The notes under the pieces: generated by a model
The model's input: only the letters and a program-made list of their open reading frames with translations
Told to the model about the DNA's origin: nothing
The model's database searches: none
Part shown: positions 35,932 to 44,661 of the stretch, piece after piece
How positions within the stretch are numbered: the stretch's first letter is position 1
Layout: each line of letters opens with the position of its first letter
Translations under genes and position numbers: made by a program
Source of the DNA: JASLMY01 sp965226475
GTDB lineage: Bacteria; Pseudomonadota; Alphaproteobacteria; GCA-2731375
Reading direction: 5' to 3'
NCBI GenBank assembly: GCA_965226475.1
Contig: CBDDDJ010000005.1
Span: 1,054,001 to 1,118,000, forward strand
Length of the DNA: 64,000 nucleotides

Positions 35932-36660
35932 ATGGCGAAATCCAAGCCGTTGATCGCCGCCGGCGCGGGCATCATCCCCGCCCTCGACGTCGACGACCTG
36001 GACCGCATGCGCCGGATCGTCGAGGCGACGGCGCCGGTCGAGGGCGTCGTCGGCTACAAGCTCGGCGCGGTGGTGGCGCTCCGCCATGGCCTCTCGCGCG
36101 CGATCGCCGTGGTGCGCGAGATCTCCGATCTGCCCGTGCTTTACGACCACCAGAAGGCGGGAACCGACATCCCCTCGATGTCGGACGGCTTCACCAAGGT
36201 CTGCCGCGACGCGGGCGCCGACGGGCTGGTACTGTTCCCGCTCGCCGGCCGCGAGGCGGTGCGCCAGTTCGCGCGGCGGACGATGGCCCGCGGCATGACG
36301 CCGCTGGTCGGCGGCGAGCTGCCCTATCCCGAGTATCGCGCCCGCCACGGCGGCTTCGTCCATGACGGCGCCCTGTCGCGCATCCTGGAGGAGGCGACGA
36401 GCGTCGGCGTCGACCATGTAATCGTGCCGGCCAACGATCCGAAAAATATTCGCCGCCAGGTCCGAATGGTCCGCCGCCACGTCGAGGCGCCCTGGGTGTT
36501 CCTGCCGGGTATCGGCGCGCTCGGCGGCGGCATCGACGAAGCTTTCGCCGCCGCCGACGGGTGCCGGCGCTATGCCATCATAGGCCGCGCCATCCTGCGG
36601 GCGCGGCGCCCCGCCACGATGGCGAAGCGTTTCGCCGAGGAAGCGATGAAATACGCATGA
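35932..36660 (+). CDS. OMP-decarboxylase-like (PyrF superfamily) protein
   Basis: A 242-residue TIM-barrel protein of the orotidine-5'-phosphate decarboxylase superfamily. Seen: GIIPALDVDD at strand 1, GYKLGAVVAL at strand 2, the catalytic region YDHQKAGTDIPSM with Asp72, Lys75 and Asp79, and the phosphate-binding end FLPGIGALGGG with YAIIGRAIL. The Asp-Lys-Asp spacing is D-x2-K-x3-D, whereas classical enzymes show D-x-K-x2-D, so it is diverged or aligns differently. It sits between the NadC-like and amidohydrolase genes with gaps of 14 and 22 bp. A role in decarboxylating a nucleotide made by the NadC-like enzyme is an inference. Confidence 0.8.
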   Translation: MAKSKPLIAAGAGIIPALDVDDLDRMRRIVEATAPVEGVVGYKLGAVVALRHGLSRAIAVVREISDLPVLYDHQKAGTDIPSMSDGFTKVCRDAGADGLVLFPLAGREAVRQFARRTMARGMTPLVGGELPYPEYRARHGGFVHDGALSRILEEATSVGVDHVIVPANDPKNIRRQVRMVRRHVEAPWVFLPGIGALGGGIDEAFAAADGCRRYAIIGRAILRARRPATMAKRFAEEAMKYA

Positions 36661-36682
36661 CGGCGAAGGGGAGAAAGGGGGC

Positions 36683-37942
36683 ATGACTTGGGCGGTCGTC
36701 GGCGGCACGTTGTTCGATGGAAGCGGCCGGGACCCGGTCGCCGACGGCGTCGTGGTGATCGAGGGAGAGCGAATCGTGGCCGCCGGGCCGGCAAGCGCGG
36801 TGGCGCTGCCCGCGGGCAGCGATATCATCGATGCCCGGGGCGGCACGATCCTCCCCGGGTTTGTCGATTGCCACCTGCATTGCGCCTACCGGGCGCGCGA
36901 TTATGGCTCGCATCTGAAGAACCATCCGACCTACAACATCTTCCGCTCTCAACAGTTGATGAAGGCGACGCTCGATTGCGGCGTCACCACGGCGCGCGAT
37001 ACCGGCGGGGCCGACGCCGGATTCCGCCAGGCGATCGCCGACGAGATCGTGCCGGGTCCGCGCCTGCAGGTCGCGATCGGCATGATCAGCCAGAGCGGCG
37101 GGCACGGCGACGTCTTCGTCCCGGCCGGCTTCCCGGTGCCCAAGCGGGTCTGGCTGCCCAACAACATCGCCGACGGCGTCGACGGCATGCGCCGGGTCTG
37201 CCGCGAGTTCCTGATGCGGGGCGCCGATTTCCTCAAGGTCTGCACCACCGGCGGCGTCACCTCCCTCACCGACGATTACGACGAGGTCCAGTTCAGCGTC
37301 GAGGAGATCGCCACCGCCGTCGCCGAAGCCGAGGCCAAGGGCACCTACGTGGCGGTCCATGCCGAAGGCCTGCGGGGGATCAAGAACGCGCTTGCCGCCG
37401 GCGCCCGCTCGATCGAGCACGGCTGGTTCCTGGACGAGGAATGCATCGACACCATGCTCGGCCACAGCACCTGGTGGATCCCGACCCTGGCGCTGATCCC
37501 GGAAGGCCACAAGCGGCGCCGGCATGACGCGGACTGGGCGGGCCAGGAGCTGGCCGACGAGGGCGGCAAGGAGGCCCGCATCATGCCCGGCCTCGAAGCT
37601 CAGATCCCGCTCTTCAAGGAGGCAGTCAGCCGGGGCGTCAAAATCGCCATGGGGACGGACCAATCGCACCGCTTGCTCACCGGCGAGAACCTGGTCGAGC
37701 TCGGCTACATGGTCGACTACCTCGGCATGACGGAGATGCAGGCGATCGTCGCCGCCACCTCGACGGCGGCCGAATTTTTGGGCTACCCGGACCTCGGCCG
37801 CCTGGAGGCCGGCGCCCTGGCCGACGTCGTGGTCTTCGACGGCGATCCGCTCGCCGACATCTGGAGCCTGGCCGAGGCCGAGCGCATGCGCCTGGTCGCC
37901 AAGGCCGGCCGGATCCACAAAAACACGCTTCAGGACGCGTGA
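36683..37942 (+). CDS. metal-dependent amidohydrolase family protein
   Basis: A 419-residue amidohydrolase of the imidazolonepropionase / Xaa-Pro dipeptidase-like branch. Seen: the first metal pair in GFVDCHLHCAY (His64 and His66), FLKVCTTGGV with the Lys that bridges metals in this group, YVAVHAEG, SIEHGWF with further His ligands, and MGTDQSH with the catalytic Asp. The C-terminal beta domain has LEAGALADVVVFDGDPL. Within the operon it may open a heterocyclic or lactam ring. Start ATG 36683 follows GGGAGAAAGGGGGC. Confidence 0.88.
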   Translation: MTWAVVGGTLFDGSGRDPVADGVVVIEGERIVAAGPASAVALPAGSDIIDARGGTILPGFVDCHLHCAYRARDYGSHLKNHPTYNIFRSQQLMKATLDCGVTTARDTGGADAGFRQAIADEIVPGPRLQVAIGMISQSGGHGDVFVPAGFPVPKRVWLPNNIADGVDGMRRVCREFLMRGADFLKVCTTGGVTSLTDDYDEVQFSVEEIATAVAEAEAKGTYVAVHAEGLRGIKNALAAGARSIEHGWFLDEECIDTMLGHSTWWIPTLALIPEGHKRRRHDADWAGQELADEGGKEARIMPGLEAQIPLFKEAVSRGVKIAMGTDQSHRLLTGENLVELGYMVDYLGMTEMQAIVAATSTAAEFLGYPDLGRLEAGALADVVVFDGDPLADIWSLAEAERMRLVAKAGRIHKNTLQDA

Positions 37943-37956
37943 GGGAAGGACAAGAG

Positions 37957-38334
37957 ATGACCGACGCGACGACCACGGCCCCGGGCCGGAGCTTCGAGCC
38001 CATCCCCCTCGACTTCGACAAGATGGGCGGCCTGGTGCCCTGCGTGGTGCAGCATGCCTATACCCGCGAGGTGCTGATGGTGGGCTTCATGGACCAGGAA
38101 GCGTGGCGGCAAAGCTGCGAGGATGGCCTGTTGACGCTCTATCGCCGCACCCTCGGGCGGGTCTGGCGGATGGGGGAGGAGGACGGCAAGTTCGTCCGCA
38201 TTTCCCGCGTCCTGGTCGATTGCGACGACGATACCGTGGTCTTCGAAACCGTGCCCGAGCACCCGGTCTGCGGCAAGGGTTACCTCAGCTGCTTCTACCG
38301 CGAGGTCCCCGCCGCGGTCGACGGCGAGCACTGA
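37957..38334 (+). CDS. HisI-like phosphoribosyl-AMP cyclohydrolase paralogue
   Basis: A 125-residue protein of the HisI fold. Conserved: LMVGFMDQEAW, DCDDD at residues 88-92 (the Mg/Zn-binding acidic cluster with its Cys) and C105...SCF (Cys112). HisI opens the adenine ring of phosphoribosyl-AMP. Departures from the biosynthetic pattern: the His after Cys105 is Gly106 (CGKGYLSCF against the usual CHxGxxSCF), and the SRxxLWxKGExSG loop reads RRTLGRVWRMGEEDG. No his genes are nearby. As last gene of the operon it may hydrolyse a related ring in a modified nucleotide. Confidence 0.82.
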   Translation: MTDATTTAPGRSFEPIPLDFDKMGGLVPCVVQHAYTREVLMVGFMDQEAWRQSCEDGLLTLYRRTLGRVWRMGEEDGKFVRISRVLVDCDDDTVVFETVPEHPVCGKGYLSCFYREVPAAVDGEH

Positions 38335-38358
38335 GCCATCAGGTGGCCACACCGCACT

Positions 38359-38478
38359 CGTCATCGCGAGTGAGCGAAGCGAGCGTGGCGATCCAGGTGG
38401 CCCCTATCACATGCGAGATCGTTGACGCCGTTCACGCGGCCCTGGTTCGCCGCGGCGCTCCGCGCCTCGCGATAACGG
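38359..38478. repeat. REPIN-like inverted repeat element
   Basis: Left arm CGTCATCGCGAGTGAGCGAA followed by GCGAGCGTGGCGATCCAGG; right arm CCTGGTTCGCCGCGGCGCTC then CGCGCCTCGCGATAACGG, roughly its reverse complement, with about 50 bases between. The same architecture occurs at 41013-41096, 49900-50018 and, degenerate, 18560-18664. It lies between the convergent HisI-like and livF genes and might act as a transcription terminator or simply be a mobile repeat. Confidence 0.75.
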
Positions 38479-38513
38479 AGACCTAAACGCCTTTCCCGCC
38501 GAAAGGGCAGCCG

Positions 38514-39210
<697 letters not shown>

Positions 39211-39218
<8 letters not shown>

Positions 39219-39924
39219 AGGCGGCGCCTAGATAGGATTCGATCACGCGAGGATTTCCCTGGATCTCGTCCGGCGTGCCCTCGGCGATCTTGGCGCCGAG
39301 ATGCAGCGCCAGCACCCGGTCGGCCAGGCTCATCAAGACCTGCATGTTGTGTTCGATCAAGATGATGGTGACGCCTTCCTCGCGCAGGCGTCGGACCAGG
39401 TCGATCAGGCCGGGAATACTTCGCTGGTCGACCCCACCGGTGACCTCGTCCAGCAGCAGATAGCGCGGCCGGGTCGCCATGGCGCGGGCCATCTCCAGCC
39501 GCTTACGCTGGCCGGTGGAGAGCACGTTGGCATAGGCGCGGCGCTTGTCGAGCAGGCCGACGAAGTCGAGCGCTTCGAGCGCGCTGCCGCGGGCGCGGCG
39601 CATGTCGGCGGTGTGCTGCATCACGCCGACCATCACGTTCTCCTCGACGCTCATCTTCTGAAACGGCTTCAGCTTCTGGAAGGTCCGCGAGATGCCGAGA
39701 TGGTTGATCTGGTCGCTCCGCAGGCGCAGCAGCGAGTTGCCGTCGAGCCGGATATCGCCCGAGTCGGGCTGCAGGAAGCCGCTGATCAACTCGAACAGCG
39801 TCGACTTGCCGGCGCCGTTCGGGCCGATAACGCCGAGGATCTCGCCCGGACCGACGGAGAAGTCGACGGCGTCGTTCGCCACCAGGCCGCCGAAGTGTTT
39901 GGTGAGGGCGCTCACTTCAAGCAT
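39211..39924 (-). CDS. livG: branched-chain amino-acid-type ABC transporter ATP-binding protein (LivG)
   Basis: A 237-residue ABC ATPase with Walker A GPNGAGKST (about residues 35-43), the LGISRTFQKLKPFQKMSVEE Q-loop region typical of LivG, signature STGQRKRLEMARAM, Walker B YLLLDEVTGGVD and IEHNM. In the signature the canonical LSxGQ is LSTGQ, which is common in LivG. It overlaps livM and livF by 8 bp on each side. It pairs with LivF to power the importer. Confidence 0.93.
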
Positions 39925-40972
39925 CGGATTTTCCGTGCAGGATCCGGCGCACCAGGCCGATCAGCCCCTGGGGATAGAGCAGCGAAATGGCGATGATCAT
40001 AATACCGTAGATCATCAGGTCCTCGGCCCCGCCGGTGCCGCCGAGGTAGGCCCGGGTCAGCTCCGAAATCGGGAACAGGATCGCCGCGCCGATGATCGGC
40101 CCCCAGAGCGTGCCGAGCCCGCCCAGCATCGTCATCAACACCACCAGGATCGAAAGCAGCAGCGGGAACACGGTCTCCGGGTCGATCACCAGGACGTACT
40201 GGGCGAACTGGGTGCCGGCGATCGAGGTGAAGGCGGCCGAAAGCATGATCGCCAGCAGCTTGTAGCGGGTGAGGTTGACTCCGAGGCTTCTGGCCGCGTC
40301 CGGATCCTCGCGGATGGCGCGGAAATAGAGACCGGCCTTCGAGCGATTCAGCCAGGCGATCAGCGCCGTGGCGGCGACCAGGAAGGCGAGCGCGATGTAG
40401 TAGTTCGGCAGCTTGTTGTCGTGGAACTGGAAGCTGTACCAGGGGCTTTCGCGATCGATCGGAATCCAGATTCCCGTGGCCCCGCCGATATGCTCCCAAT
40501 TCAGCGCGATGGTGCGGCAGATCTCGCCGATCACCAGGGTGGCGATGGCGAAATAGTGGCCGCGCAGCCGGAAGGTCGGCAATCCCATCAGCAGAGCCAC
40601 GACGACCGAGATCACCATCCCCACCCCCATGCCGATCCAGGGCGTGATGCCGTGGTTGGCGTAGAAGTAGGAGGCGCTGTAGGCGCCGATGCCGAAGAAG
40701 ATCGCCTGGCCGAGCGAGATCTGGCCGCAATAGCCGGCGAGCAAGTTCCAGCCCTGGGCCATCAAGCCGTAGATGAAGACCATCACCAGGATGTGGCGCT
40801 GGTAGGGCTCGAACAGGACGTGGGGATAAAGCAGGACGAAGAGGCCGACGACGGTGAGCGCCGCAAACTGGCGCCAGTCGAGCGGCGGGCGCAGCGGCTC
40901 GGCGCGCGCCGCGTCCAGCTCACCGCTGTCTTGCATGCCGATCGCCCGGCTGGAGATCGTCGTCTCTGCCAT
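39917..40972 (-). CDS. livM: branched-chain amino-acid-type ABC transporter permease (LivM)
   Basis: A 351-residue inner-membrane permease. Hydrophobic segments fill most of the sequence after a 35-residue polar start. Family features: LLAGYCGQISLGQAIFFGIGAY, LPTFRLRGHYFAIATLVIGEI, and the EAA-type cytoplasmic loop near AIREDPDAARSLGVNLTRYK that contacts the ATPases. The C-terminal MLGGLGTLWGPIIGAAIL matches LivM. It forms the channel with LivH. Confidence 0.93.
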   Translation of the reverse strand: MAETTISSRAIGMQDSGELDAARAEPLRPPLDWRQFAALTVVGLFVLLYPHVLFEPYQRHILVMVFIYGLMAQGWNLLAGYCGQISLGQAIFFGIGAYSASYFYANHGITPWIGMGVGMVISVVVALLMGLPTFRLRGHYFAIATLVIGEICRTIALNWEHIGGATGIWIPIDRESPWYSFQFHDNKLPNYYIALAFLVAATALIAWLNRSKAGLYFRAIREDPDAARSLGVNLTRYKLLAIMLSAAFTSIAGTQFAQYVLVIDPETVFPLLLSILVVLMTMLGGLGTLWGPIIGAAILFPISELTRAYLGGTGGAEDLMIYGIMIIAISLLYPQGLIGLVRRILHGKSDA

Positions 40973-41012
40973 CAGAACGCCTCCCCATCGGATGGAATCG
41001 CGATCGGCTCCA

Positions 41013-41096
41013 CGTCTTCGCGAGCGAAGCGTGGCGATCCGGGACCGCGTGAAAAGCGTCTCCGACCTCGCGCGCCTTGCTCGCTCGCGATGACGG
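41013..41096. repeat. REPIN-like inverted repeat element between livM and livH
   Basis: Left arm CGTCTTCGCGAGCGAAGCGT then GGCGATCCGG; right arm CGCCTTGCTCGCTCGCGATG then ACGG, with a short core. It belongs to the same family as the copies at 38359, 49900 and 18560. It lies inside the liv operon, in the only sizeable gap (157 bp) between its genes, so it may tune livM expression through RNA structure. Confidence 0.75.
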
Positions 41097-41130
41097 GGAT
41101 GGGGCGGACACTCAGCGACCGGATCATGGT

Positions 41131-41997
41131 CTAGAACTTCCCGAAGAGGCCGGCCGGCCGGGTCAGCACGATCAGGAGATACATGCCGAAGACGATGGCG
41201 TATTTATAGGCCGGCTGGAACAACAGGCCGCCGACCGACTCCACCAGGCCGACCAGCAGTCCGGCGACCAGCGCGCCGAGCAAGCTGCCAAAGCCGCCCA
41301 TCGCCACGGTCACGTAGGCGATCAGCGCGAACAACAGGCCGCTCTCGGGCTCGACCGGGTAATAGCTGGTGAGCAGCACGCCCGCGACCGCGACGCAGGA
41401 GGCGCCGACGCCCCAGCCGAGGGCGTACATCCGCTGGGTGTGGATGCCCATGACGGAGGCCGCCTCGCGGTCCTGCGCCGTCGCCTCGAGCGCGACACCG
41501 GTCTCGGTGTGGTTGATGAAGAGGTAAAGCGCGCCGAAGGCCAGCACGCAGCCGAGCGCCGCCACCATCTGCGGCACGCCGAGGTACAAACCCAAGATCT
41601 CCAGCCGGCCGCTGACGATCGGATCATGGATCATGCGGAAGTCGGCCGTCCAGAGGAACTGCGCCAGGCTGCGCAGGAAGATCGAGAGGCCGAAGGTCGC
41701 CGTGATCTGCACCAGCATCGGCGCGTGCAGGATATGGCGGATGATGCCGTAGTGGGTCGCGACGCCCAAGATGAACAGCATCACGATCACCGCCGGCAGC
41801 GAGAACAGCGGATCCATGCCGAAGGCGACGTAGCACCAGAAGGCGGCATACATCGCCAGCATGAGGAATTCGCCGTGGGCGAAGTTGACGATCTCCATCA
41901 GGCCGAAGATCAGGCTCAGCCCCGCCGCGACGAGGGCATAGATGAAGCCCAGCAACAGGCCACTGATCACGGTTTGCAGGATGATCTCGAAGGTCAT
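41131..41997 (-). CDS. livH: branched-chain amino-acid-type ABC transporter permease (LivH)
   Basis: A 288-residue inner-membrane permease with about eight hydrophobic segments. LivH features: GLLLGFIYALVAAGLSLIFG, MEIVNFAHGEFLMLAMY, the EAA-type loop ATAQDREAASVMGIHTQRMY and the C-terminal GFGSLLGALVAGLLVGLVES. I chose ATG 41997 (MTFEIILQTVISG) over an upstream in-frame start at 42039, because the extra residues are unlike the family. It is the first gene of the leftward liv operon. A matching periplasmic binding protein is encoded at 45513 on the other strand. Confidence 0.92.
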   Translation of the reverse strand: MTFEIILQTVISGLLLGFIYALVAAGLSLIFGLMEIVNFAHGEFLMLAMYAAFWCYVAFGMDPLFSLPAVIVMLFILGVATHYGIIRHILHAPMLVQITATFGLSIFLRSLAQFLWTADFRMIHDPIVSGRLEILGLYLGVPQMVAALGCVLAFGALYLFINHTETGVALEATAQDREAASVMGIHTQRMYALGWGVGASCVAVAGVLLTSYYPVEPESGLLFALIAYVTVAMGGFGSLLGALVAGLLVGLVESVGGLLFQPAYKYAIVFGMYLLIVLTRPAGLFGKF

Positions 41998-42084
41998 GAT
42001 TAGACGCGCGCGATCGGCGGCGATCCGCCAGGGGACCACCCCCCAGTCGGATATGCACCAGGACAGGACATAGGGCGATCATAG

Positions 42085-42409
42085 GCAAGGGGTCGCGCGC
42101 TTGTCCATGGCCACGGTCCGGGAAAGCCGACCGAACGCGGGGTACCGGCGCGCGGTGTCATTCCCACCGCTTCGGCGCGCCGGCCGCCGGCACCGCCGCG
42201 AGGCGCGACCGCCGCCACCAGGATCAGATGAACGTGGTTCCCCATCGGGCGGTAGGCCCGGCAGGCCCCGCCCGCCCGCGGGCCTCGGCCAGCGGCTCGA
42301 AATAGACCCGGCGGTCCGCACCCTCGTGGAGTGTCTCCATTCGCCGGACGCCGCGCCGCTTCACATGAAGCGCCTCGCCCAAAACCACCACCCGCGCCAT
42401 CGGTGCCAT
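42085..42409 (-). pseudogene. remnant of a REP-associated tyrosine transposase (RAYT, Y1_Tnp)
   Basis: From ATG 42409 the frame reads MARVVVLGEALHVKRRGVRR followed by METLHEGADRRVYFEPLAEA, close to the RAYT N-terminus. It then shifts frame; the third frame continues CRAYRPMGNHVHLILV, the HUH-type metal/catalytic motif of this transposase group. Past that the reading dissolves. RAYTs are associated with REP/REPIN repeats, and four such repeats occur in this window, one only 1 kb away. The gene is clearly dead. Confidence 0.65.
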
Positions 42410-42581
42410 GGGCGAAGACCAGGGGAAAGCCGGCACGAGATCGAGAAATCGGTAACTGTCTCGTTCCCGGAATACCCCGCGCTTGTCGCGGCGGTCTGGG
42501 CCGCGCCAACACCTTCAATGGCCGTCTCCAAGGCGGCTCGATCGATCTTTCCGCCGACGTGGGACGGTTTTTATTGTTCCG

Positions 42582-42953
42582 TCACTCCGGGCGCTTGGGG
42601 GTGCCGCGGCCGGCCTGGCAACGATACTGTCCGTAAATTCGCTTGTTCTCCTCAAGCTCCGCGGCGAGCCGTTTGTAGTTTCGTCGCTCGTTCTCGGCGT
42701 CGCCGGCTTTCTGTTCATAAATCCGCTTGCTCTTTTCGGCCATCCCTATACGCCTCGTGCGCGAGCCGCGTTCGTACGCCTCGTCTACACCCACGACGTC
42801 GCGCCCGGATTGTGCTTTCCGCACTCTCTCTTCAAAGATGGCAAACTTCGACTTTCGTTCCTGGCGGGTGGAACTCTCCCGCTCCATCCAACTCTGTTGG
42901 TATATTCCCGGAGGCTCTGATTCAGGCGGGCGTTGAACCTTCTTGAACGGCAT
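42582..42953 (-). CDS. hypothetical charged protein
   Basis: An open frame of 123 residues with no recognised domain. It is very rich in Lys, Arg and Glu and probably helical or coiled-coil (KFAIFEERVRKAQSGRDVV, AENERRNYKRLAAELEENKR). The segment resembling AENxxYKRLxxEE also occurs in the neighbouring frame at 42970-43341, so the two may be pieces or duplicates of one gene. It lies between the RAYT remnant and an IS3 element, a decaying stretch. It may not be expressed. Confidence 0.3.
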   Translation of the reverse strand: MPFKKVQRPPESEPPGIYQQSWMERESSTRQERKSKFAIFEERVRKAQSGRDVVGVDEAYERGSRTRRIGMAEKSKRIYEQKAGDAENERRNYKRLAAELEENKRIYGQYRCQAGRGTPKRPE

Positions 42954-42969
42954 TAGGCGCGCCAGCGCC

Positions 42970-43341
42970 TTACAGTATCCAAGGATCGTCCGATTCCCGA
43001 TGCTCCGCCCCTGGGGGCGCCGGCGCCTTCGGATTGCGAGCCTCGATCCTTTCCCGATTTTCCGCCCCTGGTTGCGCCAGCGGCTTTGGATTTCGAGGAT
43101 CGTTCAATTCCCGTAATCTCGCCTCGGCCTGCCTCGCCCTTTCCTCGTAACTCAATCTCCTATACTTGGCGTTCTCGGCGCCGGCCTGGTAGCTCGGCAC
43201 CGACAGATTGCCAATTCTTATATCTATCAGAACGAGCGTGATTTCGGATCGGTAGAATTTCCTGAGCATCTCCAGTTCGGAGACGTCACAAGTCTGTTCA
43301 ATAAAGCTCTCGATGTAGCGCACCCGGTTCCTTGGACACAA
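42970..43341 (-). CDS. hypothetical protein, 5' part probably removed by an IS3 element
   Basis: A frame encoding VRYIESFIEQTCDVSELEML, then a hydrophobic strand-like segment EITLVLIDIRIG, then helical AENAKYRRLSYEERARQAEA. It ends with two near-identical repeats of RNPK-x3-A-x-PGAE-x-RE (about 45 bp each at DNA level). The start codon falls inside the terminal repeat of the IS3 element to its right, so the original gene probably began further upstream. No family recognised. Confidence 0.35.
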   Translation of the reverse strand: MCPRNRVRYIESFIEQTCDVSELEMLRKFYRSEITLVLIDIRIGNLSVPSYQAGAENAKYRRLSYEERARQAEARLRELNDPRNPKPLAQPGAENRERIEARNPKAPAPPGAEHRESDDPWIL

Positions 43342-43348
43342 GTTTGTC

Positions 43349-44254
43349 TCACGCGGCGGGCCTGATTGAGATCGCGGCGTGCCACGCCTGACGAGCTTGA
43401 GCGGGGCTCAGGTAGCCGTTCTTTTCGACGATCCACTGGGCATTGTAGAGTTCGACGAAGTCGCGGACGGCGTCCCGCAGCTCCGCGATGTTGCGGTAGA
43501 TGCGACCATGGATGATCTGTTCCTTCAGCGTGCGATTGAACCGCTCGGCGACGCCGTTGGTCTGGGGCTCGGCGACGAAGGCGTAGGACGGCTGGATGCC
43601 CCAGAACTTGATCTGGTTGGTGAAGTGGTCCGACAGATACTGGGAGCCGTGATCCATCCGCAAGGCCAGCCCCCGAGCCGCGCCGGCCGCGGTCGAGCCA
43701 TACAGCCCGGCAAGCCCCATGGAGATCGGCTGCAGGGCGGCGAAGCGGTCGCCGCGCTTGCAGACATGCCAGCCGACACACTCGGCGTTCCAATGCTCGA
43801 CGGCGGTGAAGATCCAGCCCCAGCCGTCGTCCACCGTGAACACCCGAACGCCATCGGTGCCCCACATGAGGTTCGGGGCATGAGTGATGATCTCACCGTC
43901 ATGGGGATTGCCGCCACGGCGGCGGCAGCGATGGGGCGAGAGCAGATTGTTCTCGCGCATCAGGCGGAGCACCCGCTTGCGGGCAACCCGGATGTCGCGA
44001 CAGACCCGAAGCCGAGCCCAGACCTTGCGGTAGCCCTCGCCCTCCCAGGGCGATGCCTCCAGGTCGGCTTCGATCGCCACCAGCAGCGCCTGGTCCGAGA
44101 TCGCGGGCTTCGGTCCCCGACGCTTTGCCGGCGGCTGCTCGGCGTGCTGGCCGGAGGTCATGGCGTAGAACGAGGAGCGGGCCATGCCCCAGGCGGCGCA
44201 GACCCGCCGCGGGCCGTAGGCCAGACCCGTGCCGGGCGAGGTGGCGGCACTCAT
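43349..44254 (-). CDS. IS3-family transposase OrfB (rve/DDE integrase core)
   Basis: A 301-residue OrfB. It has a helix-turn-helix-21-like start (GPRRVCAAWGMARSSFYAM), GYRKVWARLR, and the DDE core: LMWGTDGVRVFTVDDGWGWI with the first Asp, MDHGSQYLSDHF with the second, and EPQTNGVAERFNRTLKEQII with the Glu. The C-terminal FVELYNAQWIVEKNGYLSPAQAR is typical. Its ATG at 44254 overlaps the OrfA stop (ATGA), so it may be translated by coupling. Confidence 0.92.
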   Translation of the reverse strand: MSAATSPGTGLAYGPRRVCAAWGMARSSFYAMTSGQHAEQPPAKRRGPKPAISDQALLVAIEADLEASPWEGEGYRKVWARLRVCRDIRVARKRVLRLMRENNLLSPHRCRRRGGNPHDGEIITHAPNLMWGTDGVRVFTVDDGWGWIFTAVEHWNAECVGWHVCKRGDRFAALQPISMGLAGLYGSTAAGAARGLALRMDHGSQYLSDHFTNQIKFWGIQPSYAFVAEPQTNGVAERFNRTLKEQIIHGRIYRNIAELRDAVRDFVELYNAQWIVEKNGYLSPAQARQAWHAAISIRPAA

Positions 44255-44661
44255 CGCCGCGACCTCCGCCGCCCCAAAGGGCCGAAGGTCTCCGTCTTGG
44301 CCTCCAGCAGTTCCACCTGCATGGTCAACTCTCCGATCCGCTTCATGGCGCTATCCAGTTCCGCCTGCACCGGATCGCCCTTGCGTTGCTTGAGCGAGGC
44401 GTCGATCCCGCCGATCGCTTTCTCACGCCACTGCTCGAGCCGGAAGATCTCTACGCCCAACTGGCGCGACAGAAGTTGCACCGGCTCGTCACGCAAAAGC
44501 CGCGGAACGACCTCACGCTTGCGCGCCACCGTCCATCGCTGGCCAAGTCCCAGCGGGCCCGCCGGCAAAGCCTGGCCTGGGGAAAACGTGGACGAGCCAA
44601 GCTCGCCCGCATTTACCACAGGCCCATCAACAGCAACTTTCTTCTCAAAATTATCGGCCAT
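44251..44661 (-). CDS. IS3-family transposase OrfA (helix-turn-helix)
   Basis: A 136-residue OrfA. It has the DNA-binding region RWTVARKREVVPRLLRDEPV and LSRQLGVEIFRLEQWREKAI, then the leucine-zipper-like MKRIGELTMQVELLEAK. I chose ATG 44661 because AAGGAGGA lies just upstream; a GTG at 44682 is in frame. It overlaps OrfB by 4 bp. Confidence 0.87.
   Translation of the reverse strand: MADNFEKKVAVDGPVVNAGELGSSTFSPGQALPAGPLGLGQRWTVARKREVVPRLLRDEPVQLLSRQLGVEIFRLEQWREKAIGGIDASLKQRKGDPVQAELDSAMKRIGELTMQVELLEAKTETFGPLGRRRSRR

Noticed and set aside
42000..42518. A full 172-codon minus-strand frame covering the RAYT remnant
   Set aside because: Only the short GNHVHLILV part is meaningful; the N-terminal RAYT sequence is in another frame, so this is a decayed pseudogene rather than an intact gene.
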